64,000 nt of DNA from Aliarcobacter cryaerophilus ATCC 43158 (GTDB lineage Bacteria; Campylobacterota; Campylobacteria; Campylobacterales; Arcobacteraceae), in assembly GCF_003660105.1 (NCBI RefSeq), contig NZ_CP032823.1:1942910-2006909 (forward strand). Reading direction: 5' to 3'. The stretch's first letter is position 1, and every line of letters begins with the position of its first letter. The notes under the pieces are model-generated. The model was not told where the DNA came from, made no database searches, and worked only from the letters and a program-made list of their open reading frames with translations. Made by a program: the position numbers and the translations under genes. Positions 1 through 8,840 of this stretch are shown in pieces.

Positions 1-1156
1 AGATTGTATTATCTTCAATTCTTTTTACAATTGTAGCTAGTGTTTTTGCATCTATTGGCGACTCTTCAATAGTAACACCCTCTTTTAATCTTCCTTGCAG
101 CTCAACAGTTAGCCAAGTTGTAGCATTTTTAGCACTAACTCCATCTTTCATCATATCGTCAAAATAGTTTGCCATCTCTAAAGATGAAGTTATAACAGAA
201 GCATCATACTCTTTTAGTCCATACTCTTTTACAAATCTAGCTTTTTTCTCATCTGGAAGCTCTGGAATTTTTGAATACTCTTTTAGCATTTCATCACTAA
301 TAATTAAAGGAAGCAAATCTGGATCTGGAAAATATCTATAATCAGCTGCATCTTCTTTTCCTCTCATACTTCTTGTCTCTCCAGTAGTTGTATCAAAAAG
401 TCTAGTCTCTTGTACAATTTCAGTAGAATGAACACCATCTTCCCAAGCTTCAATATGTCTATTTACCTCATAAGCAATAGCTTTTTCAATAAATCTAAAA
501 GAGTTCATATTTTTAATTTCACATCTAGTGTAAAAATTTGTATCACCTTTTGGTCTTATAGATACATTAACATCGCATCTAAAACTTCCCTCTTGCATAT
601 TTGCATCACTAATTCCCAAGTATCTTACAATTGAGTGAAGTTTTTTAAGATATAAAATAGCCTCTTCCGCACTTCTCATATCAGGTTCTGAAACAATCTC
701 AAGAAGTGGAGTTCCAGCACGATTTAAATCAACTTGTGAATGGTTACCACTATGGATATTTTTTCCAGCATCATTTTCTAAATGAGCTCTTGTAACTCCA
801 ATAGTCTTTTGGCTTCCATCTGGAAAATCAATAGTTAATTCCCCCAATCCAACAACAGGTGTACTTAATTGAGATATTTGATAACCAGTTGGTAAATCAG
901 GATAGAAGTAGTTTTTTCTATCAAAAACTGATACTTGATTTATTTCTGATTTTAGTGCCGTTCCAAGCATAATAGCTTTATGAACTGCCTCTTTATTTAA
1001 AACAGGCAGTCCTCCTGGAAGTGCTAGACAAGTTGGACAAGTGTTACTATTTGCTTGTTCTCCAAAACTTGTTGCACAAGAACAAAATAGTTTACTTTTT
1101 GTATTTAATTGTGCATGAACTTCTAAACCTATTACTATTTCAAACATACTTGACAT
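1..1156 (-). CDS. gatB: Asp/Glu-tRNA(Asn/Gln) amidotransferase subunit B (3' part missing)
   Basis: GatB is the tRNA-binding and kinase subunit of GatCAB, which amidates Glu-tRNA(Gln) and/or Asp-tRNA(Asn). I translated it from the ATG at 1156-1154, giving [20 protein letters not shown], the family's typical opening. Further on come the zinc-type cysteines CSCATSFG...CPTCLALPG, then [14 protein letters not shown] and HLENDAGKN, all GatB hallmarks. The reading frame stays open to base 1, so the C-terminal (YqeY-like) tail lies outside the window. It sits 11 nt downstream of the SurA-like gene on the same strand, so co-transcription is likely. Confidence 0.96.
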   Translation of the reverse strand, partial: MSSMFEIVIGLEVHAQLNTKSKLFCSCATSFGEQANSNTCPTCLALPGGLPVLNKEAVHKAIMLGTALKSEINQVSVFDRKNYFYPDLPTGYQISQLSTPVVGLGELTIDFPDGSQKTIGVTRAHLENDAGKNIHSGNHSQVDLNRAGTPLLEIVSEPDMRSAEEAILYLKKLHSIVRYLGISDANMQEGSFRCDVNVSIRPKGDTNFYTRCEIKNMNSFRFIEKAIAYEVNRHIEAWEDGVHSTEIVQETRLFDTTTGETRSMRGKEDAADYRYFPDPDLLPLIISDEMLKEYSKIPELPDEKKARFVKEYGLKEYDASVITSSLEMANYFDDMMKDGVSAKNATTWLTVELQGRLKEGVTIEESPIDAKTLATIVKRIEDNTI

Positions 1157-1167
1157 ATTTTAAATCC

Positions 1168-1995
1168 TTATCTTAATACTTTTATATCTGCTTTTACTTT
1201 TTGTTTTTCAAAATGATCTTTCAAAAATGTCTGTTCTCTTTGCTCCATAATATCATTAAAAACTCTAGGTTTTGCAGCTTCAAAAGGAATTGCAACTTTT
1301 CCTTCTGCTTGTTTTAAAAATAGAGTTACATACTGTTTATCTGCTGTAAATATTGGAGTAAATGTATTTGGTTTTGTACCATTTAGAATATATTGTAGTT
1401 GAGCATGAATTTTATTACTCTCTAATTTTAATGGCATTTTTGTAACTTCACCTGAAGCTACTTTTGATGGGTTTTGAATTGTATCAACAAGTGCATTTCT
1501 ATTTGTAGAACTATATTGAACAACATCAAAATATTTTGAAGTTAAATATTTGTTTATATTTTTTTCATAATATAATTGCATATCTTCATCATTTGCAATT
1601 GCCAATTGCCCACGAACCAAACTAGTAATAAGTTTTTGTCTAATTACAGCATTTTTTGCCTCATTTTCAAAAACTTCATAATTTGGATACTCTTGTTTTA
1701 CTATTGATTTAAATGCATATACATCCATTCCATTTGAGTTTGCAAGTTTTTCAATATACTCATTTGTTTCAAAAATATCAGCAGTGATATTGTTTTTCTT
1801 AACTAGTTGATCGTATAAAACTTTATCAATTAAGTAACTAACTGCTTCATTTTTAGAGATTTTATTTACAGACATTGTTTTTTCAATATCATATTGTGTT
1901 ATTGGTTCATCATTAACAGTTATTGCTATACCGTTTATTGTTGAAGCATATGTTAAGCTTGAGCCTAAAACTAAAGCTAGTAGAAATTTGTGCAT
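1168..1995 (-). CDS. SurA-like periplasmic chaperone / peptidyl-prolyl isomerase family protein
   Basis: A 275-aa protein with a signal peptide (MHKFLLALVLGSSLTYAS, cleavage near residue 17). A SurA-N-like segment follows (residues ~20-150: INGIAITVNDEPITQYDIE is the classic SurA opening), then a shorter parvulin-like region that looks divergent. The size and layout resemble the Campylobacter Cj1289-type SurA-like chaperone, thought to help outer-membrane protein folding. Whether isomerase activity remains cannot be judged from sequence alone. It lies between the dCMP deaminase and gatB genes, all on the minus strand. Confidence 0.82.
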   Translation of the reverse strand: MHKFLLALVLGSSLTYASTINGIAITVNDEPITQYDIEKTMSVNKISKNEAVSYLIDKVLYDQLVKKNNITADIFETNEYIEKLANSNGMDVYAFKSIVKQEYPNYEVFENEAKNAVIRQKLITSLVRGQLAIANDEDMQLYYEKNINKYLTSKYFDVVQYSSTNRNALVDTIQNPSKVASGEVTKMPLKLESNKIHAQLQYILNGTKPNTFTPIFTADKQYVTLFLKQAEGKVAIPFEAAKPRVFNDIMEQREQTFLKDHFEKQKVKADIKVLR

Positions 1996-2048
1996 TTTGG
2001 GAATCCTTTCTTTGATAAAAGGGATATTTTATCGAAATTCCCTTAAAT

Positions 2049-2483
2049 TTATAAAATTTGCTCTATAACAACACCATTATCTTTTAAAAATTTTGAGATA
2101 ATTTGAGAATTCGTATGTTCGTAAGATTTTTCATATACTATTCTTTTTATTCCACTTGCTATTAAATTTTTTGAGCATTCACTACAAGGCTCTAATGTAA
2201 CATAAATTGTAGCACCTTCTATACTAATACCTTTTCTTGCAGCCCAAATAATAGCATTCATCTCTGCATGAATTTCATAAGTTTTTGACCATTCGTGGTG
2301 ATCTTTTGTATATTGTCCATCCCAATAATCACTACAATTTTGATAACCAGCTGGTGTTCCATTGTATCCAGTTGATAGAATTCTTCCATCTTTTACTATA
2401 ACAGCACCTACTTGTTTTGATACACATTTAGAAGCAAAAGATAGCTCTTTTGCAATATTTAAAAAGTTTTTATCACTAATCAT
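2049..2483 (-). CDS. dCMP deaminase (ComEB-like cytidine/deoxycytidylate deaminase)
   Basis: A 144-aa zinc deaminase that would convert dCMP to dUMP, feeding thymidylate synthesis. The zinc and catalytic motif HAEMNA is at residues 72-77 (His72 ligand, Glu74 proton shuttle) and the PCSEC motif is at 99-103 (Cys100, Cys103). The long insert between GYNGTPAGYQNC and HAE is typical of dCMP deaminases rather than cytidine deaminases. ThyX, encoded at 60.7 kb, would use the dUMP product. It is divergent from accB across a 138-bp promoter region. Confidence 0.9.
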   Translation of the reverse strand: MISDKNFLNIAKELSFASKCVSKQVGAVIVKDGRILSTGYNGTPAGYQNCSDYWDGQYTKDHHEWSKTYEIHAEMNAIIWAARKGISIEGATIYVTLEPCSECSKNLIASGIKRIVYEKSYEHTNSQIISKFLKDNGVVIEQIL

Positions 2484-2621
2484 ATTTTCACCTAATTTTT
2501 TTGAGATTATAACAAATTTTGATTTATAATCTTAAAAAAAGCTTATTTTTATGCCTAAAAATATAAAAATTAGAAATTTTTTGATATTATCATAGAAATT
2601 TTTATAAAAAAAAGGCTAAAT

Positions 2622-3107
2622 ATGGATTTTAAAGATATAAAAGAGTTAATTAGAGTTTTCGATAAAAGTGAACTTAATAAACTAAGAGTTAAAGAAGGAG
2701 AATTTGAAATCTCTATGCAAAGAGGTTTTGAAGGAGGAGTTACTACAGTTTCTGCTTCTCCAATGGTTCAAACTGTTGCTTCTGTTACTCAAAATGCTTC
2801 TACATCTTCATCTGTTTTATCTACTACTGCTGTTTCAAATGAAGCAACAAAAGAGAGTTCAGCAAGTGGTATAGCAATAAATGCACCAATGGTAGGAACT
2901 TATTACTCTTCTCCATCTCCTGATTCTCCATCTTTTTGTGGAATTGGTGATATTGTTAGAAAAGGACAAACTCTATGTATTTTAGAGGCTATGAAAATTA
3001 TGAATGAGGTTGAAGCTGAATTTGATTGTAAAATTCTTGATATTTTAGTTCAAAATGGGGAACCAGTTGAATATGATATGCCAATATTTATAGTTGAAAA
3101 AGTTTAA
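2622..3107 (+). CDS. accB: Biotin carboxyl carrier protein of acetyl-CoA carboxylase
   Basis: A 161-aa BCCP. The biotinyl-lysine motif EAMKIMNE is at residues 122-129 (Lys125), inside a C-terminal biotinyl domain (~85-161) that begins INAPMVGTYY and has the thumb-like SPDSPSF insert. A Ser/Thr/Ala-rich flexible linker (~43-80) joins it to the short N-terminal part. It carries CO2 between biotin carboxylase and the carboxyltransferase in the first step of fatty-acid synthesis. It is 9 nt upstream of accC, the usual accBC operon. Confidence 0.97.
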   Translation: MDFKDIKELIRVFDKSELNKLRVKEGEFEISMQRGFEGGVTTVSASPMVQTVASVTQNASTSSSVLSTTAVSNEATKESSASGIAINAPMVGTYYSSPSPDSPSFCGIGDIVRKGQTLCILEAMKIMNEVEAEFDCKILDILVQNGEPVEYDMPIFIVEKV

Positions 3108-3116
3108 GAGTAACTT

Positions 3117-4469
3117 ATGGCAGAAATAAAAAAGATTTTAATAGCAAATAGAGGTGAGATAGTTCAAAGAGCTATTAGAACTATAAAAGAGATGGGGAAA
3201 AAATCTGTTGCTGTTTATAGTGCTGGTGATAAAAATGCTTCATATTTAAAACATGCTGATGAAGCTGTTTGTATTGGTGGAGCCAAATCAAGTGAATCAT
3301 ACTTAAATATTCCAGCTTTAATAACAGCAGCTGAAATGACAGGTTGTGATGCAATTTTTCCTGGATATGGATTTTTATCTGAAAATCAAGATTTTGTAGA
3401 AATTTGTAAACTTCATAATATTAAATTTATTGGTCCATCATCTGAAGTAATGGAAAAAATGGCTGATAAATCAAAAGCAAAAGAAGAGATGGTAAAAGCA
3501 GGAGTTCCTGTTGTTCCAGGAAGTAAAGGTGCTGTGCGAACTCTAGATGAAGGTAAAAAAATAGCAAGAGAAATTGGTTACCCAATTATGGCAAAAGCAT
3601 CTGCTGGTGGTGGAGGAAGAGGTATGAGGTTAATCAAAGAGGAAAAAGACTTTGATTCACAATATCTTGCAGCTTCAAGTGAAGCACTAGCAGCTTTTGG
3701 TGATGGAACTATGTATCTTGAGAGATTTATAAATAATCCTAGACATATTGAAGTTCAAGTTATTGGAGATAGTCATGGAAATGCTATTCATATAGGAGAG
3801 CGAGATTGCTCACTTCAAAGAAGACATCAAAAAGTAATAGAAGAGTCACCTGCAATTTTACTAAATGAAGAGACAAGACAAAAACTTCTTGATGTTGCAG
3901 TAAAAGCTACAAAATACTTAAAATATGAAGGTGCTGGAACTTTTGAATTTTTAGCAGATGATAAACAAAATATTTACTTCATGGAGATGAATACAAGACT
4001 TCAAGTGGAGCATCCAGTTTCAGAGATGGTATCAGGACTAGATATTGTTGAGTGGATGATAAAAGTAGCTCAAGGTGAAGAACTACCATCACAAGATAGT
4101 ATTAGATTTAAAGGTCATGCAATAGAGTGTAGAATTACAGCTGAAGATCCAAATACATTTTTACCATGCCCTGGAAAAATAACTCAATGGATGGTTCCAG
4201 GTGGAAGAAATGTAAGAGTTGATTCACATATCTATACAAATTATATAGTTCCTCCATACTATGATTCAATGATTGGAAAACTAATTGTTTGGGGAAGAGA
4301 TAGAGAAAAAGCTATTAATATAATGAAAAGAGCTTTAAGCGAATTTGAAGTAGAAGGAATTAAAACAAATATTCCATTTCACAAGAAAATGATGCAAAAC
4401 AAAGATTTCATAAGCAATAACTACGATACAAAATACCTTGAAAACTACAAAGGTCTTGATAGTATCTAA
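3117..4469 (+). CDS. accC: Acetyl-CoA carboxylase, biotin carboxylase subunit
   Basis: A 450-aa ATP-grasp enzyme that carboxylates the biotin on AccB. It starts IKKILIANRGEIVQRAIRTI. The glycine-rich ATP loop KASAGGGGRGMR is near residue 160-172, the catalytic FMEMNTRLQVEHPV near 288-301, and the C-terminal biotin-carboxylase domain contains GHAIECRITAEDP. The length matches E. coli AccC. It is the second gene of the accBC pair and is followed by a terminator-like hairpin at 4482-4505. Confidence 0.98.
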   Translation: MAEIKKILIANRGEIVQRAIRTIKEMGKKSVAVYSAGDKNASYLKHADEAVCIGGAKSSESYLNIPALITAAEMTGCDAIFPGYGFLSENQDFVEICKLHNIKFIGPSSEVMEKMADKSKAKEEMVKAGVPVVPGSKGAVRTLDEGKKIAREIGYPIMAKASAGGGGRGMRLIKEEKDFDSQYLAASSEALAAFGDGTMYLERFINNPRHIEVQVIGDSHGNAIHIGERDCSLQRRHQKVIEESPAILLNEETRQKLLDVAVKATKYLKYEGAGTFEFLADDKQNIYFMEMNTRLQVEHPVSEMVSGLDIVEWMIKVAQGEELPSQDSIRFKGHAIECRITAEDPNTFLPCPGKITQWMVPGGRNVRVDSHIYTNYIVPPYYDSMIGKLIVWGRDREKAINIMKRALSEFEVEGIKTNIPFHKKMMQNKDFISNNYDTKYLENYKGLDSI

Positions 4470-4473
4470 AAAT

Positions 4474-4526
4474 TTAGGCTTTTAAGAAAGAGAACTCTTT
4501 CTTAAAGCTAAATTTAATTCTTTTTT
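4474..4526 (+). terminator. Rho-independent terminator after accC
   Basis: A perfect 10-bp stem TTAAGAAAGA / TCTTTCTTAA (4482-4491 and 4496-4505, loop GAAC) lies 13 bases after the accC stop codon. It is followed by an AT-rich stretch ending in TTCTTTTTT (4518-4526). Confidence 0.75.
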
Positions 4527-4688
4527 AGATAAAATCCGCAGATTTATACACATTTATATGCCTATCTTTTTTTAAGATTTAGTAATTTTATACTAAAAAC
4601 TTACGTATTTTTTATATTTGATTATCCATTATAGGAAGGTTTTTTAATATAAGAGTGTATATTCACAATATATACTTAAGGATAAAAA
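4527..4688 (+). promoter_or_regulatory. Long AT-rich leader of the DEAD-box helicase gene
   Basis: About 160 bases with no open frame. Just before the gene, GTATAT (4656-4661) can pair with ATATAC (4670-4675), next to the AAGGA ribosome site (4678-4682). DEAD-box helicase genes often have long structured leaders tied to cold-shock control. That role here is inference from position and length only. Confidence 0.35.
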
Positions 4689-6218
4689 GTGACTTTTCAA
4701 GACTTTAAATTTAAAGAAAATTTACAAAAAGCAATAGACGAGGCTGGTTTTAAAGAACCAAGTCCAATACAAATAGATGCAATTCCGCATATACTTTTAG
4801 GAAAAGATATTGTAGGACAAGCACATACTGGTACTGGTAAAACAGCAGCATTTGGTCTACCTGTTTTAAATCAATTAACAGGAAAAAATGCAGAAGCAGT
4901 CGTTATAGTTCCAACAAGAGAACTAGCAATGCAAGTATCTGATGAATTATTCAAATTTGGAAAATTTTTAGGAATTAACACAGCAACTGTTTATGGTGGT
5001 CAAGCTTACGCAAGACAACTAAAATTAATTGAAACAGCAAGTGTTATAGTAGCAACTCCAGGAAGATTTTTAGATTTATTAAAAAATGGACATATAAAAA
5101 TTAAACCAAAATTTGTAATTCTAGATGAAGCTGATGAAATGCTTGATATGGGATTTTTAGATGACATTAAAGAGATTTTTACATATCTTCCAGACGATAG
5201 ACAAACTTTACTTTTCTCGGCAACAATGCCTGTAGCTATTAAGAATTTAGCAAAAACAATTTTAAAAGAACCAGAATTTGTAACAATTACAAAATCTGAT
5301 GTTACAAATAAAAATATTACTCAAACTTTCTATGTAGTAGATGAGAGAGAAAGAGATGATGCTTTAATTAGACTTTTTGATTATAAAAATCCAAAAAAAT
5401 CTATTATATTTTGTAGAACAAAAAAAGATGTTGATAGATTATCTACATTTTTATTATCTCAAGGATTTATGGCAAAATCATTACACGGTGATATGGAGCA
5501 AAAACAAAGAGAAGAAGCTATAAAAGCATTTAAAACTTCAAAACTTGAAATTCTAATTGCAACAGATGTTGCTGCAAGAGGTCTAGATGTAAATGATGTA
5601 ACTCACGTATTTAACTATCACCTTCCTTTTGATGGTGAGTCTTATGTTCATAGAATTGGAAGAACTGGACGAGCAGGAAAAGATGGAGTTGCTATTTCAA
5701 TTGTAACACCTCATGAATTTAGAACTCTTCAAAGAATTGAAAAAACAATTGGTGCGAAATTAGAGTCTAAAGTTATTCCTAATATATCAACTGTTAAACA
5801 GAAAAAAATAGATGAGCTTAAACAATCTATATTAGATCAAGAGATAAAAGATTATGCAATAACTATTATTGAAGAGCTAAAAGAAGAGTTTGATATATCA
5901 ACAATTGCATTTAAATTAGCTTCAATTATTGCTTCTAAAACTTATGTAAAAGGTAACAACAACATAGGAAAAAGCGAAAGCGACATAAGTAGACTAATCG
6001 AAAATATGTCAAGAAGTAGTGATAGAGGTGATGATAGAAGAGGACCTCCAAGAGGAAGAGGAAGAAGCGGTGGTGGACAAAGAAGAGATTCTGGTTCAAG
6101 AGATGATAGAGGTGGACAAAGAAAACCATCAACATCAAGAAATAGCTCAAGTAGAGATACAAATAAAGATTCAGCTGATAAACCTGCAAGAAGCTCAAGA
6201 CCTAGAAGAAGAGATTAA
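4689..6218 (+). CDS. deaD: DEAD-box ATP-dependent RNA helicase (DeaD/CsdA type)
   Basis: A 509-aa RNA helicase that starts at GTG with AAGGA 6 nt upstream. RecA domain 1 holds the Q motif (PSPIQ), Walker A AHTGTGKT (45-52), PTRELA, DEAD near 145 and SAT. Domain 2 holds IIFCRTKKDVD, ATDVAARGLDV and HRIGRTGR. The C-terminal tail (~430-509) is a low-complexity Arg/Gly/Ser/Asp-rich RNA-binding extension. The likely role is ribosome assembly and mRNA decay, especially in the cold, possibly together with RNase J encoded at 15.9-17.9 kb. RhlE-type naming is possible, but the length and helical region after the core favour DeaD. Confidence 0.9.
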   Translation: MTFQDFKFKENLQKAIDEAGFKEPSPIQIDAIPHILLGKDIVGQAHTGTGKTAAFGLPVLNQLTGKNAEAVVIVPTRELAMQVSDELFKFGKFLGINTATVYGGQAYARQLKLIETASVIVATPGRFLDLLKNGHIKIKPKFVILDEADEMLDMGFLDDIKEIFTYLPDDRQTLLFSATMPVAIKNLAKTILKEPEFVTITKSDVTNKNITQTFYVVDERERDDALIRLFDYKNPKKSIIFCRTKKDVDRLSTFLLSQGFMAKSLHGDMEQKQREEAIKAFKTSKLEILIATDVAARGLDVNDVTHVFNYHLPFDGESYVHRIGRTGRAGKDGVAISIVTPHEFRTLQRIEKTIGAKLESKVIPNISTVKQKKIDELKQSILDQEIKDYAITIIEELKEEFDISTIAFKLASIIASKTYVKGNNNIGKSESDISRLIENMSRSSDRGDDRRGPPRGRGRSGGGQRRDSGSRDDRGGQRKPSTSRNSSSRDTNKDSADKPARSSRPRRRD

Positions 6219-6230
6219 ATCTCTTCTTCT
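6204..6230. terminator. Perfect hairpin across the helicase stop codon
   Basis: AGAAGAAGAGATT (6204-6216), one central A, then AATCTCTTCTTCT (6218-6230): a perfect 13-bp inverted repeat that includes the TAA stop. No strong T-run follows (AATTTCTCCTT), so it may stabilise the 3' end rather than terminate. The left arm encodes the final R-R-D residues. Confidence 0.5.
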
Positions 6231-6314
6231 AATTTCTCCTTGTAGCTAAACTTCAAATAAGAGTAATTAAACTATAATAACTTTATTACAATTTAGTTAC
6301 ACAAGGAACATTAT

Positions 6315-7898
6315 ATGGATATAAAAACCATAAAAACTATTGAGAGTGCCACCGAAAAATCTCTTTCAAGCTTCGCAAAATTATCTCTATCTTTGCTATT
6401 TTTATTAGCAGTATTTCTTTGGACATATTCTTCTCACGGTAAAGTACCCGATAATACTTTTTTAATAATTGGTGCTATTTTTGGAGCTTATATGGCTTTA
6501 AATATTGGTGCGAATGATGTTGCAAATAATGTTGGACCAGCAGTTGGTGCAAGAGCTTTAACTCTAACAGGAGCGATTATAATAGCAGCTATATTTGAAA
6601 GTGCTGGAGCTATTATTGCTGGTGGAGATGTTGTTAATACTATTAAAAGTGGAATTATTGATATTACACTAATTTCTGATAAAAACTCATTTATTTGGGC
6701 AATGACCGCGGGACTTCTTGCAGGTGCTGTTTGGTTAAATTTTGCTACATCTATTGGAGCACCTGTTTCAACTACTCATGCAATTGTTGGTGGAGTAATG
6801 GGAGCTGGAATTGCAAGTGCTGGTTTTTCTATTTTAAATTGGGGTAGTTTAGCTGAAATTGCTTCTTCTTGGGTTATATCACCATTACTTGGAGGATTTG
6901 TTGCTGCTAGTTTCTTATACTTTATAAAAAAACAGATTGTTTATAAAGAGAATATGCTAGAACAAGCACAAAAGTTTGTTCCTATTTTAATTGCAATAAT
7001 GACTTGGGCTTTTACAACATACTTAATTTTAAAGGGTTTAAAACAATTAATTCATGTTAGTTTTTTACTTGCTTCAGGAATTGGTATTTTATTTGCTATT
7101 GCTGCATATTTTTTAACTAAACAAAATATAGATAAAAATTTATCAAACTTATCAAATGATAGATCTAGTGTAAATAAATTATTTACACCTGCACTTATTT
7201 TCGGTGCTGCGCTACTATCTTTTGCACATGGGGCAAATGATGTTTCAAATGCTATTGGACCTCTTGCTGCTATTAATGATGCCATATTACATGAAGGGGC
7301 AAATGTAAATGCATCAGTTCCATTTTGGATTATGATTGTTGGTGCTATTGGTATTGTTATTGGTCTTATTTTGTATGGTCCTAGGCTTATCAAAACAGTT
7401 GGTAGTGAAATTACAGAACTTGACCAAATGAGAGCATTTTCAGTAGCAATTGCAACTGCTATTACTGTTATTTTAGCAAGTCAATTAGGTCTTCCAGTAT
7501 CTTCAACACATATTGCAATTGGTGGTGTTTTTGGAGTTGGATTTTTAAGAGAAGCTCTTGATATGACAGAAAAAAACTATGTTCAAGATATTAGAGAAAA
7601 GTTTAAAAAACATAAAAAAGAACTTGAGAAATTAAAAGCAGATTTATTTAAACTTGAATCTTTAAAAGATAAAAATAAATCAACTTATGTAAAAATTGTT
7701 GATTTATTTAAAAAGATTGATGAAATTGAAGATCAAGTAAAACAAGAGAAAAAAGATTTCAAAGAAGCAAAAGGTGCAAAATATGTAAAACGAGATGCTG
7801 TTAAAAAAATAATTGCAGCTTGGGTTATTACAGTACCTGCATCTGCTTTAATTGCAGCTGGAATTTACTATATGATAAAAGGAATTGTAGCAGTTTAA
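6315..7898 (+). CDS. pit: Low-affinity inorganic phosphate transporter (Pit family)
   Basis: A 527-aa multi-pass membrane protein with the two inverted Pit signature repeats: GANDVANNVGPAVGARALT (residues ~65-83) and HGANDVSNAIGPLAAI (~305-320). Each is followed by a second conserved segment (GAPVSTTHAIVGGVMG and GLPVSSTHIAIGGVFG). Between the last two membrane segments is a ~75-residue charged, Lys/Glu-rich stretch (~430-500) predicted to form a cytoplasmic coiled coil, as in several epsilon-proteobacterial Pit proteins. It probably imports phosphate or metal-phosphate with H+ or Na+. The ATG at 6315 follows AAGGAA. Confidence 0.92.
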   Translation: MDIKTIKTIESATEKSLSSFAKLSLSLLFLLAVFLWTYSSHGKVPDNTFLIIGAIFGAYMALNIGANDVANNVGPAVGARALTLTGAIIIAAIFESAGAIIAGGDVVNTIKSGIIDITLISDKNSFIWAMTAGLLAGAVWLNFATSIGAPVSTTHAIVGGVMGAGIASAGFSILNWGSLAEIASSWVISPLLGGFVAASFLYFIKKQIVYKENMLEQAQKFVPILIAIMTWAFTTYLILKGLKQLIHVSFLLASGIGILFAIAAYFLTKQNIDKNLSNLSNDRSSVNKLFTPALIFGAALLSFAHGANDVSNAIGPLAAINDAILHEGANVNASVPFWIMIVGAIGIVIGLILYGPRLIKTVGSEITELDQMRAFSVAIATAITVILASQLGLPVSSTHIAIGGVFGVGFLREALDMTEKNYVQDIREKFKKHKKELEKLKADLFKLESLKDKNKSTYVKIVDLFKKIDEIEDQVKQEKKDFKEAKGAKYVKRDAVKKIIAAWVITVPASALIAAGIYYMIKGIVAV

Positions 7899-7921
7899 AA
7901 ACTGTTACAAAAGGATAAAAA

Positions 7922-8836
7922 ATAGAAGCATTACTATCAGTTCTTCCAATATACTTTTTTATCTTTTTGGGTTTTATTGCTAAAAAAAAGCTAAAAACTC
8001 AAATAGATGAAAAATCATTAGTTTTAATATCTCTATACTTTCTTCAACCAATTATGATTTTTTGGGGATTAACAAAAGAACCTATAAATTATGAGTTTAT
8101 ACTATCTCCAATATTTTTTATTTTTTGTATGGCTTCAACTCTACTTTTAATGCTTCTTTACTCAAAATTTATTTTCTCTTCAAAAACAGATGAAAATATC
8201 TTTTTAGCAACAGCTTTGATTGGAAATACTGGAAATCTAGGAATTCCCCTTGGTATTGCACTTTTTGGAGAGCAAAGTGTTCCATATACAAGTATTATAA
8301 ATATAGCAAACATTTTTTTTATGTACACAATATCTATCTACTTTTTTGCAAGAGAGCAGTTTAATTTCAAACAATCTTTAAAATCTATATTTAAAATTCC
8401 AGTAATTTGGTTTGCACTTCTAGCTTTAGCTGTAAATTATTATAAAGTTCCTATTCCAAAAGAGTTTGATTTTGCTTTAGAAATGGGTGCATATACATCA
8501 TTAACACTACAATTAATAATTTTTGGAACATATCTTTATAGTGTAAAGATAAAAACTATCCCTTGGAAATTATCTTTACAAATAAGTTTTGTTAAACATA
8601 TTCTTTTACCTATTATTGGTATTTTAATCATTATTAGTTTTACAAATTTAAACTCTATGGTGGCTTCAATTCTTATAATGGAACTTATGATGCCACTTGC
8701 TGTAAATAATGTAAATTTTTCTGTAATATACAATACAAAACCAACAGATGTAGCTGCAACTATTTTAGTTTCTAGTGCCATTTTTGTAGCAATTCTTCAC
8801 TTTTACATTGAAATCATTAATTATTTTATAGGATAA
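7922..8836 (+). CDS. AEC family permease (auxin efflux carrier type), probable ATA start
   Basis: An integral membrane protein of ~304 aa with about ten hydrophobic segments and the AEC-type fold (NTGNLGIPLG is the conserved discontinuous-helix motif). These proteins export or import small carboxylates; the substrate is unknown. The first ATG/GTG/TTG in frame is a TTG at 7967 without a ribosome site, and it would cut the first membrane helix. The frame is open from 7919, and translation from 7922 gives EALLSVLPIYFFIFLGFIAK, the usual AEC N-terminus. ATA at 7922 sits 6 nt after AAGGA. The same AAGGATAAAAA spacer precedes the ATG of tusA at 51760. I therefore favour ATA (or an ATG-to-ATA change). 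Confidence 0.8.
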   Translation: MEALLSVLPIYFFIFLGFIAKKKLKTQIDEKSLVLISLYFLQPIMIFWGLTKEPINYEFILSPIFFIFCMASTLLLMLLYSKFIFSSKTDENIFLATALIGNTGNLGIPLGIALFGEQSVPYTSIINIANIFFMYTISIYFFAREQFNFKQSLKSIFKIPVIWFALLALAVNYYKVPIPKEFDFALEMGAYTSLTLQLIIFGTYLYSVKIKTIPWKLSLQISFVKHILLPIIGILIIISFTNLNSMVASILIMELMMPLAVNNVNFSVIYNTKPTDVAATILVSSAIFVAILHFYIEIINYFIG

Positions 8837-8840
8837 ATAT

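Noticed and set aside
5935..6249. Open frames on both strands over the helicase C-terminal tail
   Set aside because: They are by-products of the repetitive Arg/Gly/Ser codons and have no ribosome sites or family resemblance.
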